Of a stretch of 64,000 nucleotides of DNA, positions 1-34,100 are shown one piece after another. Within the stretch, counting starts at the first letter, position 1. The number at the start of each line of letters is the position of its first letter. The stretch comes from Glandiceps talaboti (taxonomy: Eukaryota > Hemichordata > Enteropneusta > Spengelidae). Under the pieces are notes generated by a model, which ran no database searches, had not been told where the DNA came from, and saw nothing but the letters and a program-made list of their open reading frames with translations. The stretch covers positions 11,036,501 to 11,100,500 of the forward strand of contig NC_135566.1 in NCBI RefSeq assembly GCF_964340395.1, read 5' to 3'. The position numbers were made by a program, and so were the translations under genes.

Positions 1-145
1 ATACATACACACACATTCATCCACACATTTCAGGATATCATGAAATGACAACTCATGTACACATAATACATATATACATCCACAACATATACAAATGCAC
101 GCACACATACACACAGACATAGACACAGATATACACACATAGTTG
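1..145. repeat. CA/TA-rich simple sequence
   Basis: Degenerate run of CA, ATAC and CACA units at the window edge. No coding signal is seen on either strand. The left boundary lies outside the window. Confidence 0.6.
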
Positions 146-1019
146 AGTAAAATGCAACATTTGTAAAATGTACTCAAATTATGTACACAACTGGTATTTT
201 TCATAAAACAAAACATTGTCTTAACTATCTTGCTTCTGACATAAAGGATGGCTAACTCTGGTTAGACAGTTTATAAATGATGCCAATGAGTCAAACATAA
301 TTTTTGGGTAAACGTTATTGAAAGGAAAACATCTACAGATAAATATTTATCAGTTATCTGTAAATAAAATGCAGCATTTGTTTTATCCTGAAATTCAAAA
401 TGCTCTACATACATTCCATCAAGTGTCTAAGTTCGATTCTGTTTTTGTTGCTGTTTTTTTTTTTTTTTTGCATTCACCAATCAATGGTAACACTGCTGAT
501 AACACTTCAAATCTAATCAAATCAAAACTGTTCAGTTAGATTGTTGGAAGAAAAAGTCAGTTCTGATAAAAACACCCAAAACCTGATGAAGATATTGAAA
601 ATGTGACAATGTCCTTAAAAAACAACTGTTTTTAATTCCATGTTTCTCATGACCCAACCAAAACCTGTGTTTCAAATTATTTTTAAAAATTGGTGCCCTC
701 TATGGCAGAATTAGATACAAGCGTGACGTCATTGATTGTACGATGTCGACCCCATGAGCACGTATCAGAACGAAAATTATTGATTATTGCTGAGATTTTG
801 GAACTTTGATAAAACAAATAGTTCACAGTCTCCTTCTGACTGGTCATAGTCATTCACAATGTTAAAGTGTGATTGTGAAATGAAAGTATCACCAACATGT
901 ACACATACACTTAATTTTTTTTTTACTTTTTACTTCATTATTTTAACCAACCAACCAACTCAGACTGACCCATCATTTTTAAGGTATTACAATGGGAAAC
1001 ATAGAATGAAGTACAGACA

Positions 1020-1378
1020 CCTTAAGTGTCCACATGGATGACGATTGGGTATTTATTTTGGATTTTTAATTTATAAAACAATTTTATCATGGCTTCCTAC
1101 TTGAAAAATCAATGTGACACAACATTGACTAAATCTGTGTTTATGACTCAATACATTGCAAAATGCTAAAAAAAATGTGTAAAAAAGTTTGTTATTGTAC
1201 GTACAACAACAAACATTTTACACATTTATCTGTGTTTTGCAATTTATTGAGTTACAAACACAGACTTGGCATATGTTGTTTCACATTGTTTTTTTCAAGT
1301 TAGAAGCCATGATAAAATTGTTTTATAAATTAAAAATCCAAAATAAATACCCAATCCTCATCCATATGGTCACTTTAA
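1020..1378. mobile_element. Foldback/MITE-like hairpin element, family H1, copy 1
   Basis: The two halves are inverted copies of each other. The left half opens with a form of CATGGATGACGATTGGG, runs through a TTTATAAAACAATTTTATC segment and reaches GTTTGTTATTGTACG. The right half repeats this in reverse and ends CCTCATCCATATGGTCAC. No open frame inside looks coding. The same hairpin recurs near 9859-10137 and 52577-52928, with fragments near 26205-26427 and 33001-33056. I infer a non-autonomous DNA element; the transposase superfamily cannot be assigned. Confidence 0.7.
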
Positions 1379-2923
1379 TTGATGGTATTGTTATCATTAT
1401 TCTATACAGTGAACTAGTAGCGGCCATGTTAGCCTCTTTCAATGCCTCCCTTAGTACTAGACTTATTACATGTAGCATGAAAGTTGGCCATGACCTTCTT
1501 ACAACAATTATCACATACATGTACTGGAATACAAACAACTATTGCCCTGTTTTAGTATGTCATCTCTGTGCATGGTTTGAGTGAAAAATACTCAAATTTT
1601 ATAAGGCAGGTGTGTTACTAAAATTTCGACAGTTCTTCATTAGTTCTTCCAAACCCCCTTCTCCCCAGCCATAAATAATGATGGCTCCCTTAATTAGCAA
1701 AAAAGGCCTCTACATGGCAGAGATTCAGGTGTTAAGAATAAAATAAACAAACAGCTCCAAGAATCTTATTATAGTTGGCATTGCCTGCTGTAGGCTTCAA
1801 AACTAAATGATTAGTTACCTTGTTTTTATAACAAACACTATATCAAAGTCTGTGGAATCAAAACATGTTTTATGTACCCTGTGACCTTTGACCTTAGTTG
1901 TGAACAAATTTCCAAAATGGTTGACTATAATCATCAAAGATGTTTCCATGGCGACATATCTCAGCTGTTATTTTGGAAAATCAAATCATATGCTATTTTT
2001 ATAGAAGTGAACACCAGGTGTACATTTGAACCTGAATAGACAGTGAACACCAGCTAGGTGTACAGCCATACCTGAATACATAAATACTAAAACTGAATCA
2101 AAGTTCAACCAATCATAGCTAAGTAAATTTGGCCAGCTTTCAGAAAAACAACTACTCACGACCATAAAATTGCAACTGTTTGCATATAGAAACAATCTTT
2201 CACAAAATCTATATTTTAATTGGCTTTGAAATAAATTCAAAGATAGTAAATGTGGTATTCTTCAACGATAGTGTTCTTTACTTGACATGGTAGTTCTTGT
2301 CAGTTTACATGAAATGCAGCCTTCATACTGTTCTGTATACCATCATTTGACTTGAAATCTTTACCACTGCATTCTGTTTCTTCAATGTCAGGATGAGGTG
2401 AGACGATACCGCGATAAGTTGTCGTTGTTGGCATAGTAACGTGGTAATCTGCACTTGGATCACTGCACTGCTAACATTGTTGACTGTCTGTCTCTACTCC
2501 CTGTAGATTCAAATATTTACAAGATAGAATTTTAAAATGAAGACCAGATTTAAGTCAACTTGTAGTCAGGTCAGCGTTCACAGCCCACAGTCAGCGCACA
2601 AGGCAAGCCAGCAGTGCAGTTTATTCTGTCTTTTAACAGTGAATGTACTTTGCAGCTTGAAGTAGCTTCACACATGAGAGCTGTTATTATGGATGTTTGA
2701 TGTAACCTTGACAACCCAGGTGTGAGTGTAACCATAGAAACCCAGACATGAGTTTTATAGCAATCCGGATTATAATGTGATTGTGGCATCTTGGATGTGA
2801 ATTTCACCTTGGCAACTTGAATGTCAATGAACAATGGCAAATTATGCAATGATGGAAACAACTTTACCAGTCCTATCAGCTTTGAACTTATCCCCTTGTT
2901 TCAATTATGGACAAAATGACTTC

Positions 2924-3023
2924 GTCTGTGAGGTACGTCATGACGGGGCACCCTCACACATCGATCAACCCCTCTGAGACAGGAGGCCAGTGAGGGTGGC
3001 ACGACATGACGTAGCTTACAGAC
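2924..3023. mobile_element. Short MITE-like element, family M1, copy 1
   Basis: A roughly 100-bp repeat. One end is GTCTGTGAGGTACGTCATGAC and the other is a reverse form ending TTACAGAC. The interior has the recurrent CACCCTCACACATCG and GGAGGCCAGTGAGGGTGG segments. Related copies lie at 14306-14413, 35974-36050 and 56450-56541, with rearranged relatives near 32780-32998 and 40160-40240. Confidence 0.65.
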
Positions 3024-3412
3024 TAAAAATGACTATGGAAAGAGAAGACAGATTGTGAGATTAGGATGTAGAATGTAATAGATAGAAATAATGTTAAAAA
3101 GTGTGATTTGTAGATTGAAGATAGACAATCAACTTGTAACAGGCAAGTATTTTGTTCCCACCTAAACACACAACAGAATACAACTAAGACTATGGTAGAG
3201 TTTGATAACTGCAGTGTAATGTACAAAATACCTGCCAGTGAAATGCCAGCCATGGTATTTTGATCATTTTAGAGATTACTCTTTTAGTGTGTGCTATATA
3301 ATCTATCTATAAATGATGATAAAATATCCTCCTTTCCACCAACATACATGAATTTTGTCAGTCCGGAATGATAACAAGTTACAAAATTTTCTTTTTTGGA
3401 ATTTGTGTACAA

Positions 3413-3826
3413 GTTAAGGGATGATTGCACAATGTCACAGAAGCTCAATAAACAAATGAAGGGAGAGGGAGTCTGGTGTCAATGTGATGACTGAACTTCA
3501 TTTTTGCAATTCTAAACCAAATTTCGAAAACTTTCACACCTTCAATAATAACAGGTTCTGTATTTACTACTGAGATGTTGATAAATTGATTAAAATTTAC
3601 TTCTTAGAATGTTCTATACAGTGCTGGGTTTCAGCATAATGTGTTCACCATTATGTTTTATGGTACATTGCATCGATCGTAGTGGTGTGACCGTTGCAAT
3701 TTTCATCACGGTTTACATCATATATAAAGGTGTCAATGTTGTGCTTGTGAAAGTTCATTTAGCGGAGGGGGTTTGTCCTAAATGAATGAACTTTGAGCTG
3801 TGCGACATTCTGTGATCGTCCCTAAT
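3413..3826. mobile_element. MITE-like element, family M2, copy 1
   Basis: A roughly 410-bp non-coding element. It starts TTAAGGGATGATTGCACAATG and ends with the inverted form GCGACATTCTGTGATCGTCCCTAA. Copies of similar length lie at 15385-15816 and 38277-38661, and a start fragment at about 26149-26190. All share an internal CTGAACTTCATTTT segment, the stretch AAATTTCGAAAACTTT and a G-rich run before the right terminus. Confidence 0.7.
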
Positions 3827-4652
3827 CATGAAGATTGTTACAGGATTGAATGAATAAAACACATACCAAATGTTTTAATTTATATTTTAACTTTAAAACA
3901 AATACTTCAAGCTTTATACACTGATATTGAAAACACAAAATTTTAATCTGTGATTTACTATTTACAATGAAAACAATTTAAGTATATTTGTTTTTGAAAT
4001 GTTTGCTGCCAGGATTGTAGACCAGGGCGTCTGTATTTAATTCTATGCTTCTCATTGTCACACCTTGAATAAAATTAATGAAATTAACCCATTCAGTACT
4101 GAAAACTTTGCCGCCAAAATTATTTGAACAAAATTCTTGTTTTTATGTAAGTTTTTGGCATATATCAGCTTCATTTTAGACTGGAATTAAAGAAATGTTA
4201 TTTCGTAATGAAGTAATATTATTATAACTATGAAAATGTTCATATAAATTGGTTCCCAAAATTATTTAAAACTCGTCTCCAGTCATGAAAGGGTTAATAA
4301 AAAAGGAAAAGAATAAGTGTACATACATATACACTTAATTTTTCTTTTATTTCTTTGGTGATACTTTAACTGATTGATTTAGAAACTGAATTAAAGTCAG
4401 AAGGAAATGTTGAGTTATTTATTCTAATAAAATTCAAAATTTCCTCAGTAAACTATCATTTTTGCCCAGATACTTTCCTGTAGGGTCACCATCACAGATT
4501 CAGTGACATTTAAAAAAAGTGTTTTTTTATGAACAAACAGTTACATTGTATTATTTTTCTAACCCTGCCATAGAGGAAGTAATTTTTTTGCATAATTTCA
4601 CCAGATTGAGGAAATATAGGGCCAGTCAGGTCATGAGAAACATAGAATTAAA

Positions 4653-4696
4653 TATGGCCGCCCTAATCAAAGATGGCCGCCCTAATCAAAGATGGC
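4653..4696. repeat. 19-bp tandem duplication
   Basis: The unit ATGGCCGCCCTAATCAAAG occurs twice head to tail, followed by a partial third copy (ATGGCC). No gene is associated with it. Confidence 0.8.
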
Positions 4697-5849
4697 CAAA
4701 AAATTTTTTTTAACTGGGATGGAAGAAATTTTTTACCATGAAGGAAATCTAAGTATAGCTATGTTTGAAATGTTTTGCTGCAAGGATCGTAGATAATCAT
4801 AAAATGGTCAAAGCTCTTCCTTGGTTGCTAGCTACACGTCAGTGTTTTCCCTAGAAATTTTAAACAAAAGTGTTCAACAGTAACACCTACTGCATCCTTG
4901 GTGGTGAAAACATTTCTAACACTGCTATAGTCAGCTGCATATTGAGTTGTGTTTTGGATAGCTATTTGAGAGGTTTAGATGCATGTATTTACATGTATTC
5001 TGTACATGGAGCGTCATAGTCACATGATTCGAATGTAACCTATGCATTCTCTAGCAGACCTTGCTACGTTAAAAGGGTAGTCTACATGGTAAATACGTGC
5101 TGATTTTGTCATTTTTCTTCTATTAAATATCATAATTTTTTATATCAAAGTTCGGAAATATAACTGTAAACTAATTGTTTGGTTTTTCCTTTGGGTACTT
5201 GCAGGAAATAAAGTACCAACAAATTTGGAGAAACAAAGTCAAGTGTTTGGCTTTCTGGACAGGATGCCAAAGCATGTGCGCACGATCCACTGTCTTTCAA
5301 GTTTGTGTTCAGAGCATGTAGCTAAACACAACTTTGTATGCATCATTACATGTAGGGCTGCATGATAATGTTCCTGTATGCGTACACATACTTATATGTA
5401 TCTAAACCTCTCTACTGTTATTGCTGAATTCATCCTGCTTTGCATATTAGAGCATTCCAAATTTGCATATATGAATATGCAGATTAATGCATGGCTTTGT
5501 CATAATTAACATATTAATATATTTAATTTAAATATGAATATGTATATTTATATGGATATGTAATGCCATGAATTTTTACTAATTTTAACAAATGGGAAGG
5601 GGTCTTATTTCAGGATGACTGAGGTATTTATTATTACTTTGCACATATATGAGACATCTGTTTTGGCGTACAACCCAAGTATATGATTTTCTTTGAGTAA
5701 CAATATTTCAAAGTCTTGTTCTCCATTAGACTAACATCTCACTTGTGTACTTTTGTCCAAGACTTTGGATAGACAATCATTTCAATGAAAAAATACTTGA
5801 TGGTATGTTGTACAAAAAACAGACTTCACAATGATCCACAATGAACAAT

Positions 5850-6400
5850 AAATTCAGAAATGAAGAGTTAATTTCCCAGTTCAAAGATGCATTGCGCGAG
5901 AGGATGTCGCTTATATTGTTACATTTAGTCTTGTTTTGTCTTTATAATAAATAACATTTTCATCAGCAAATGATGGAAAGACATGTCAACTTTTTTGATT
6001 AAGAGTGACTTTATAGAATAAAGACTACATGCCACCAATGACAGAGAGGGATTTTACGGGTGAACACAGGGTATGGTCAGGTGACAACCAACCTGATTAA
6101 AATCCGATGTGGCAAAAGCAGCTAAATGCTTTATTTACCTCTATTTCCATCATTTTGTGTTGTTTATTTTTGTTCCGAGTGGAAAGGCAGCAATCACTCG
6201 GAACAAAAACAAAAGACACACAAAACAATGGAAATAGAGGTAAATAAAGCATTTAGTTGCTTTCACCACATCAGATTTTAATCAGATTGGGTGAAAACCA
6301 TTCACCTAACTAGTGCATGCAAACCCCTCAGTGCATACACAATACATGGCATTGTATGGAGAGACATGCAATGCATCTTGGAACCGGCAACAAACAAGTC
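5850..6400. mobile_element. Interspersed repeat shared with 32470-32790, interrupted by a palindrome
   Basis: The outer parts (about 5850-6085 and 6300-6400) match 32470-32790 in reverse orientation. Shared segments include the TTTTACGGGTGAACACAGGG region and CAAACCCCTCAGTGCATAC. The middle, 6089-6290, is absent from the other copy and is itself a long palindrome, so it looks like a later insertion. No coding content is visible. Confidence 0.6.
6089..6290. repeat. Palindromic insertion with about 90-bp arms
   Basis: The left arm (6089-6181) runs through GCTTTATTTACCTCTATTTC to TTTTTGTTCCGAGTG. The right arm (6195-6290) is its reverse complement, from CACTCGGAACAAAAAC to GAGGTAAATAAAGC and beyond. 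The spacer is only about 13 bp. It interrupts the repeat shared with 32.5 kb, which supports insertion as a foldback element. Confidence 0.7.
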
Positions 6401-6978
6401 TAGAAGGTAGCATTCAGTCAAGAAATATATGAAATGTGAAATTTAAGCTTTAAAACAACATTCACAAAATGTTTGCTAATGAAGTCATAGCAGTATTGTA
6501 TGATACAAACTTTACAAAAAAATAAATAAATAAAACAAAATCTTAACTTGAGATGTGCGCACCAAATATATCTACCCTGCAGACATAAATAATTGTGGGT
6601 TACTGTGAATGTATCTAACTTGGCAATATAAAATCATTGGAGGAAAGAAAATAGTTGAAAATTTGGCAGTTAAAAATGAGAGAGAATTTGAGCTACAGTG
6701 TACTTACAAACAAACAACTTTTGTATGTTAATGTGCTGATTCACATCTATTAAAAGCTGACTTTGTCTGTCAACTGTTTCATAATTACTCGTACTTTTTA
6801 ATTAATGAAAGTAATTCCTGTCATGTATATTAATTCATAGTAGAAGTGTTTCTACTATGAATTTAAAGCCAAAATAAATACATTCACAGCACTCAGAATA
6901 ATTGGGAAAATCCAAATTCTTTATAGCAAGCAGAGCATCAATAAATTAAGTCACCCCAGCCAAATAATAGTAAAGTAC

Positions 6979-28446
<21,468 letters not shown>

Positions 28447-28654
28447 GGCTGATGAACTTTGATGACCTGTACTTCTGGCCTGGCCTGACCTTCACCAGGT
28501 CAATTGTATCTATGTATTCCTACCAAGCTAGTTACAATGTTGTGCATCCAAGAACACTATGACACTGCAAAGTCATGTCTTGAACATAATGAGAGGAGCC
28601 TGAGTGGGAAAAAGAATCAGAATTTCTAAGTTAATATTTACCATCTCTCTTCCA

Positions 28655-29350
28655 TTCACTTCATCCCAATTTCAACTCGTCCCATTTCAACTCGTCCCAT
28701 TTCAACTCACCCCTTTTTCAACTCAGTTGAAATTACTTGCCCCAATTTCAACTTGTCCCATTTCAACTCACCCCTTTTTCAACTCAGTTGAAATTACTCG
28801 CCCCAATTTCAACTTGTCCCATTTCAACTCACCCCTTTTTCAACTCAGTTGAAATTACTCGCCCCAATTTCAACTTGTCCCATTTCAACTCACCCCTTTT
28901 TCAACTCAGTTGAAATTACTCGCCCCAATTTCAACTTGTCCCATTTCAACTCACCCCTTTTTCAACTCAGTTGAAATTACTCGCCCCAATTTCAACTTGT
29001 CCCATTTCAACTCACCCCTTTTTCAACTCAGTTGAAATTACTCGCCCCAATTTCAACTCGTCCCATTTCAACTCACCCCTTTTCCAACTCAGTTGAAATT
29101 ACTCGTCCCAATTTCAACTCACCCCTTTTTCAACTCAGTTGAAATTACTCGCCCCAATTTCATCTCGTCCCATTTCAACTCACCCCTTTTTCAACTCAGT
29201 TGAAATTACTTGCCCCAATTTCAACTCGTCCCATTTCAACTCACCCCTTTTTCAACTCGTCCCATTTCAACTCACCCCTTTTTCAACTCAGTTGAAATTA
29301 CTTGCCCCAATGTCATCTCGTCCCATTTTCAACTCACCCCAATTTCAACT
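28655..29350. repeat. 61-bp satellite array upstream of the PHKG coding start
   Basis: About ten near-identical 61-bp units containing CCCCAATTTCAACTTGTCCC, ATTTCAACTCACCCC and the palindrome CAACTCAGTTG. Some units at the right end are shortened. A shorter segment of the same sequence lies inverted at 29608-29680, so array and segment may be parts of one foldback element. The array starts about 210 bp upstream of the PHKG start codon. Confidence 0.9.
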
Positions 29351-29607
29351 CTTCCAACTCTTTCAAAATCATGTAGGAAAGTAACTTGCAGATCTTTGTA
29401 ATATGACATGATGATTTACACGTGCAAGTATTTTAGTTATAAAGATGTTAGGATACTATGTCTTAAAGATGTAAAAAAAAAAAAAACCCACTGTATTGGA
29501 TATAATATACTGACTTTTCAGTTTGATTTATCCTTTCCTTGTTTTGGTCAGACCTTTATTGTTAACAGATACTGAAAAATATAACAAACAATCAACCCAG
29601 AAAATCT

Positions 29608-29680
29608 GATGTACTGAAATTGGGATGAGTTGAATGGGGCATGTTGAAATGGGATGAGTCGAAATAGGGACGAAATGATC
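29608..29680. repeat. Inverted segment related to the 61-bp satellite
   Basis: Contains GAAATTGGGATGAGTTGAA and TTGAAATGGGATGAGTCG, the reverse complement of satellite motifs. It closes an inverted arrangement with 28655-29350. Confidence 0.7.
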
Positions 29681-30994
29681 CATCCCCAGCTACACCTTGT
29701 CAGAGGTTTTGTACTTATTTTTATTCCCAGACTGCCTTGAATCAAAACTATACTGATTTACCATTTCATTACTCGTTAAGCTGTCCTTGTCACATCTGAC
29801 ACAAATGTAGTTATTGAGTTTCATTCAAATTCATTACAAAATAGTGACAAGGGAATTTTATCAATAATGTAATGAATGTAGGTCAGCATATAATCTGATA
29901 GATATATATATACATAATTTACATGTAAGAGTCCATTTTCAAAAATGCTTCAAAATTCTTATATGTATTTGAACCTATATTTTTTATATGTTGTTACTGT
30001 TCTTTAACATTAAATTTGTTGTTGTTATAGTTTCCTTACTACATACTTTCTGAAGGTTAAGTAAAAAAAACTCAACTAATTAAGCTATGTTTTGGTCACA
30101 GAATTATAATATGATGATTCAAATCCACATGACTAATGTGAGTGGCCCTGACAATAAAACGACCAAATGACTGAATTATTACGTAACTGTAAACATTATA
30201 TTTGCTAGTCAACAGCAGCAACAACAACACCCACAGGTTACGCTGTTATGCCTTCAGAGTAAATAATTACATCTACTCATATCTTTACTTTGCAATGATC
30301 ATGTACTTGTTTTTGTTTATAAATGAACCTCAAAAAAAATCAAAAGTGAACTTGGTAAAAACAACAACTTTTATTTTCAACTTATAAACACAAACAAGTC
30401 AGCCTGGACCATGGAGTTCACAACAGATGACCGCCATATTATACAGTCACCTCGTGAGGTTGTGCCTCAACGATATATTCTATACACAAACTAAACTGTT
30501 AACATCTCCATGATCTGTTTGTATTCCTGCCTATGTGTACATTAAATGTATTATTGTGACTGTTACAGCATTTCATGTACGCACACTTTAAATTTTGGGG
30601 TTGTCTCCGGAATATCCACAACCATATTATTATTACAGCTTGTAAACGTAACATGTTTACAACTTTAATAGTTACGACTCCACTGTATGGATACATGTCA
30701 ATATTTCGCTTCACCTGTCTGTGTTTAGTTGTTATTTGGGGAAAGTAAACAAACATTCGTTTACAATTTACAAATCTATCCCACACCATTTACCGGTAAT
30801 GTACAGTACATGGTGGTAACATGGAAGTATAACCCACCTTCACCTTGTCAAATGACCACAGCACGATCGATTTTCGATCGTGATACGTGATGGACGATAG
30901 TGTGTCAAGCACGGAGCGACCTTTGCTGTCAACTGAATTTTTACCTTGTGATTTTGTGTGACTGTTCTTAAGTCACCGAATTAAAGTACTTTAC

Positions 30995-31130
30995 CTGTTG
31001 TTTGGATCAACCAATCTCCATTCGATTCCAGACTGTGTACGATTTAGTCACAAGAATCTAAACACCCGGTATGGAATCTTCACTATGTCAGTCCCTCGAC
31101 TTCCGCCATAGTAATCTGTTGAATTAGACC
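30995..31130 (-). other. Candidate 5' non-coding exon of PHKG
   Basis: On the minus strand the segment ends AACAACAG and is followed by GTAAAG, a good splice donor. It contains a small local rise in GC, and a short upstream frame (ATGGCGGAAG...) that stops quickly. It sits about 2.5 kb upstream of the PHKG start codon, in the right orientation. The matching acceptor just upstream of 28446 has a weak pyrimidine tract, so the link is only a suggestion. Confidence 0.3.
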
Positions 31131-34100
31131 GATTAGGCTAGTCAAAACTAGCAAGGACCCCCTAACTTTGAAATTATTTTCATCCACAGGTGGATTTTGA
31201 CAACAGAATGACAAAAGAACAGAAAATAAACAGATAAGGTCAGTGAACTGATATGCTTTTGGTCTGTAAACTTCGAAAGTATTTTTTCCTAATTATAAGT
31301 ATAACCAAGCTAGCTCTTGTCGCATATACTCGCTTCTTTTTGCTATTTAATACATTAAATTTTGTTTCATCACTATCTTAGTTAGCATATCATGTCCTTA
31401 ATTTGCTCAGTCTCAAAAAAGTTAGAGGGAACACTGTATACTAGTGTATACCATCTATACAGTGGTGTTTGTATAGTATATGTGGAAAAATAGTATATTA
31501 TTTCCATAGTATAGAGGCCCATATGTACATCTATATAGATAGTAATCCATGAGTTAAAAAGAAATTTCATTTACCCATGCATATTTCACTTGTTTGTTTA
31601 TAAATGTAAATGGTTCCTGGGCCCCCTGTGGTGAAACAAGGAGAATTTCAGTGAAGCCATGCATGTTACATGTACTAGCAAGAATCATGAGTGAGTCCTT
31701 CATTGGATTTTGTTGGTTATAAAGTGTGACAGAGGTTAAAAATGATAATGTTAACTTAGCATTGTTTTCTGCATAATTGCTACCAGTTGACATAAACACA
31801 AATAAAATTGCAGCAACAGATGAGTGATGTTGAATGAACATTATATGACATATTTTTAGATTAAAATCAGGTAATACAAGGGGAAAAAATACAGTTCATT
31901 TATATGTGAAATTTAGAACCAATTACATTATATTGATTTTACTCAGATTGATATAGTATCTCATAGGTTAATTACTCAGTAATTACCTTCCTTTGTGTTG
32001 TCGTTGGTGGCGCCCTTCATACACAATGTCTGATAGTTTGGATTTCTGCCCTCTGTGGTGCATATTGTTGGTTTTGATGACCAAAATGCTTAGCGCAGTT
32101 GTGAATTTGTATATATGGACTCAGGTATTCTCTGTTTTTCAGCAAATTGGGGGGGGGGTGGGGGGGTGGGGGGTGGGGGTGTCATTAAATAAACTGAGAC
32201 AAGAAGATAACCTTTGAGTAAAGTTAGGGGTGTGCATATGTAGTAGTAAAAGTTAATATGCTGATTTCCACCTGGGCCTTGTTCATATTATTACAACTCA
32301 AAAAACTTGCACATCAATCAAACCAAGAAAACGAATGAAAAAAGTGCTTGTTATAGTAATTAAGGTCACTTCTGTGCCAAGATGATATAATGAATGAAAC
32401 TGGATTGCACATGTAATGAGATATGTATAGACACATGGACACCCTTCATAAAGTCTCCCTCAATAGACCTGTTACTGGTTCCAAGATGCATTGCACATCT
32501 CTCCATACAACGCCATGCACTGTGTATGCACTGAGGGGTTTGCATGCACTACTCAGGGGGATAGTTGTCACCTGACTGTACCCTGGGTTCACCCATAAAA
32601 CCCCTCTTGATCACTGGTGGCCTTTAGTCTTTGTTCTATAAAATCACTCATAATCAAAGAGGTCAAATTGTATTTCCATTATTTCCTGATAAAAATGTTA
32701 TTTCAAACGTAATAACAAAACAAGACTAACTTTAACAACATAAAAGCCGTCCTCCCGCGTAATGCATCTTTGAACCGACAGACTGTAAGGTATGTCATGT
32801 CATGTCACTCCACTCTCAACATCCAGGTTCCTCAGAGGCCATAAAGTACCCTAAGCAATTTGACATCATTGTTAGTTCATCATTCACCTTTTATAACATA
32901 ATTATATTTGATTGGCTGCATCTAGAATTGGTTACAGAATGTTTTGAAAGGCTCCTTTTGATAGACATGAAAGGGTTGGTCAATGTGTGAGGGCGCCCAA
33001 ACATTTGTTTTATAAATTAGAAATAAATACCCAATCCTCATCCATATGGCCACCTTACATACTCAATCTGTTTGGGCTAAAGAATCAATACCCATAAAAA
33101 ACACAAGACACCCATAATGATATGTTTTAGCATTGTATTACAAATATTGTAAAATAAATACAGAATCAGTAAAAATAAAATAAAATACAATACAATTCTT
33201 CTCACAACGTACTACTGCTTCACTGACTTGACAAACACTATGACATTTTTCAGGACTCAGAGTTTTAATTTTGGCTTCTAACTTGATTTAAATTATCTGT
33301 CTTACTTCTATTTCATGTACACTGATGTAAGGGAATTAAGATACATATAGATGGTCAGTTGTCAATAACATTTTATCATAGAAGAAAGATCACGACTAGA
33401 AATTGGAAAACAATCCAAATAAAGATGTAAAACTTCACAATTAAAAATAACAAGACAAGGGTGATGAGCTGACTGTACAAGTAGGGGAGTTTGGGAAAGA
33501 AATAGTCACATTTCCTAACTTGCATCTGATGTTTTATGACTAAGATCACAAGTGAACAATATATATTTTTTCTAATAAAAGCAGATACTCAAGAAAATCA
33601 TGACACACAAATTTATACAGACTTATAGTGAACAACTGTGCCACAAACACCCAGTGTCAAAAAAAGAACAATATTTCCATGAAGACATGGTTAGCTTTAC
33701 TTGTAACATACACTTTGCTGTATTTAAACTCTTTTTATTTTCTGTACAAAAGACTTGAACTTGAAGTGTTACAACTATTTTAAGAGAAATTGTAGCCTTG
33801 GTTACCCAGACTTTCACCACTGGGGGCTCTGCCTATGAGACCTTCTCAAGCTAGAGTCTGGGGAAACAAGATTCAAACTTGCCTGCACAGGAAGTAGCTT
33901 CTAGAGCAGTGCATACTGGGGAACACTTCATGTCCAACATTGTAGGCTAAACGATTCATGTACTTTCGTGACAAGTTATCACTTCTGAAGTGAGTGATAC
34001 ATCTAAATTACAACAAATAGGCCTCGTAAGCCTATTTTTATGACTTGGAAGAAAGGTACTGTGTGACTTCCTGGGGCACGGTAGTTGAAACGTGGCGAGA

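Noticed and set aside
1189-1584. 131-residue forward frame
   Set aside because: It runs through the H1 hairpin repeat and shows no domain, no splice sites and no codon bias.
4967-5415. Possible terminal inverted repeat element (AGAGGTTTAGATGCATGTAT against a reverse form near 5385-5413)
   Set aside because: Only about 25 bp match at the ends and the inner arms are weak; not enough to call an element.
28655-29350. CRISPR-like array
   Set aside because: The units are contiguous with no unique spacers, the context is metazoan, and the repeats are a plain satellite.
28604-29401. Forward frames rich in Pro-Phe-Gln-Leu
   Set aside because: They are translations of the 61-bp satellite upstream of PHKG.
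31621-31634. Further CTCF-like motif (GCCCCCTGTGGTG)
   Set aside because: Spacing between the two half-motifs is one base short of the core consensus.
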